Assembly (NCBI GenBank): GCA_004570425.1
Contig: SPQJ01000039.1
Coordinates: 1-41,472 of the forward strand
Source of the DNA: Bacillus sp. AZ43
Lineage (GTDB): Bacteria; Actinomycetota; Actinomycetes; Mycobacteriales; Geodermatophilaceae
Length of the DNA: 41,472 bases
Direction: 5' to 3'
Shown: one piece after another, positions 40,918 through 41,472 of the stretch
Position numbering within the stretch: position 1 is the first letter of the stretch
Layout: each line of letters opens with the position of its first letter
Position numbers and translations under genes: made by a program
The notes under the pieces: model-generated
Database searches by the model: none
What the model saw: the letters and a program-made list of their open reading frames with translations, nothing else
What the model was told of the DNA's origin: nothing

Positions 40918-41346
40918 GGGGTGCGCCCGTCGGCGTCGGCGTCGGCGAGCGACCGCAGGAGTGCCTCGTCCCACGGCAGCTCCTCGTCGCGGTCCGCGGA
41001 GTCCAGCGTGCCGGCGTCGCCCTCGACGGCCTCGCCGTCCACGACGACCACCAGCCGGTCCCCGGGCAGCACGTACGCCAGCCGCTCGCGCGCCTGCCGC
41101 TCGGCGTAGGCCGGGTCGGCCTGCCGCTCGAGCTCGTCGCGGAGCTCGGCCGCGCGCTGGTCGAGCTCGCGGCCCTCAGCGGCGAGCTGCTCCAGCTCGG
41201 CCTGGCCGGCCGTGTACTGGCGGATCGGGCCGGCCAGCGTCAGGGCCAGCAGCAGGACCAGGGCGCCGAGCAGGACGGCGCGGCCGGTGACCAGGGGCCG
41301 CCGACGCGGCGCCGTCGCCGCGGAGCGGACCGGCCGCCGGCCGGCC
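40914..41346 (-). CDS. ftsB: FtsB/DivIC septum formation initiator, N-terminally truncated by a sequence join
   Basis: About 144 residues remain. A basic stretch (RRRPLVTGR) is followed by one transmembrane span ([19 protein letters not shown]), then the coiled coil [20 protein letters not shown] and LRDELERQ, and the conserved [20 protein letters not shown]. The C-terminal tail is acidic. It is a divisome component that bridges FtsL and FtsQ. The N-terminal cytoplasmic part is lost where rpsK sequence begins at about 41347; the upstream in-frame codon is a stop (TGA, 41361–41363). In related genomes eno lies upstream, not rpsK. Confidence 0.85.
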
Positions 41347-41472
41347 GGACGCCCAGCTGATCACGTTGCCGTTGGGGTCGGTGATCGACACGATCGTGTT
41401 GTTGAACGTGCTCTTGATGTGCGCGGCGCCGTGGGCGACGTTCTTCTTCTCCTTGCGGCGGACCTTCTTGGC
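41347..41472 (-). CDS. rpsK: Ribosomal protein S11 (rpsK) fragment
   Basis: Minus-strand translation gives [20 protein letters not shown] then [22 protein letters not shown], the N-terminal third of bacterial S11, which binds 16S rRNA in the small-subunit platform. It enters from the right edge and stops matching after ISWAS; the expected AGHVGFKGSRK is absent. No ribosomal neighbours (rpsM, rpsD, rpoA) are present. The fragment is 126 nt long, almost the same as the biotin carboxylase fragment at the other end. Confidence 0.9.

Noticed and set aside
1-41472. CRISPR array, prophage, integrase or insertion sequence
   Set aside because: No regularly spaced repeats, transposase or integrase motifs were seen. 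The only repeats found were the two 70-bp palindromes and the duplicated precursor units.

Overview
This is a 41.5 kb piece of a very GC-rich actinobacterial chromosome. Three things point to Actinomycetota. It carries mca (mycothiol S-conjugate amidase). It carries the conserved actinobacterial blocks ftsB–DUF501–ppx and mca–greA–hemolysin III–short-chain Z-prenyl synthase. It also uses GTG starts heavily, with several apparently leaderless genes. Overall gene style suggests Geodermatophilaceae (Blastococcus/Geodermatophilus/Modestobacter), but that is inference only.

Left part (1–13.6 kb): a 126-nt fragment of a biotin carboxylase gene is fused to a 5'-truncated Pro/Ala/Glu-rich protein. 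Then come a small membrane protein, an AbiEi/DUF559-type protein, PhoH2 (PIN–PhoH), a DrrAB-like ABC exporter whose ATPase is frameshifted, a DUF885 metallohydrolase, a cis-prenyl transferase, a hemolysin III-like membrane protein, a geranylgeranyl-reductase-family flavoprotein, a frameshifted maleylpyruvate-isomerase-family gene, a hypothetical protein and a PsiE-like membrane protein.

Centre (13.7–18.6 kb): the most interesting region is a compact RiPP cluster on the minus strand. Two short paralogous precursor peptides, each ending in Cys, precede an APH-fold kinase, a HopA1-like protein, a degenerate kinase-like protein, an EpiD/LanD-type cysteine decarboxylase and a small M50-like metalloprotease. 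The combination APH kinase + HopA1 + cysteine decarboxylase, without YcaO, TfuA or classical LanB/LanC/LanM/LanL genes, fits class V lanthipeptides (lexapeptide/cacaoidin type) with a C-terminal aminovinyl-cysteine ring. Strong hairpins separate the precursors from each other, from the enzymes and from the upstream mca operon.

Right part (18.6–41.5 kb): housekeeping and accessory genes. These are mca and its small membrane partner, greA, an RNHCP protein, an M3 oligopeptidase, an intact DrrAB-like ABC exporter, threonine dehydratase, a MoxR-type ATPase with a VWA partner, a GNAT, DUF2252, an SGNH hydrolase, a thiolase, a Bax inhibitor-1-like protein, an ArsR/AHSA1 pair with a clear operator, an odd tRNA with a UAA anticodon, an α/β hydrolase, NDH-2, a type 5 uracil-DNA glycosylase, and the ppx–DUF501–ftsB block. 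The window ends in a fragment of rpsK (ribosomal protein S11) fused inside ftsB.

Both window ends carry about 126–127 nt of unrelated core-gene sequence. This looks like an assembly end artefact rather than biology. Two apparent single-gene frameshifts may also be assembly errors. A 70-bp palindromic element occurs twice, each time exactly filling the gap between two convergent genes.
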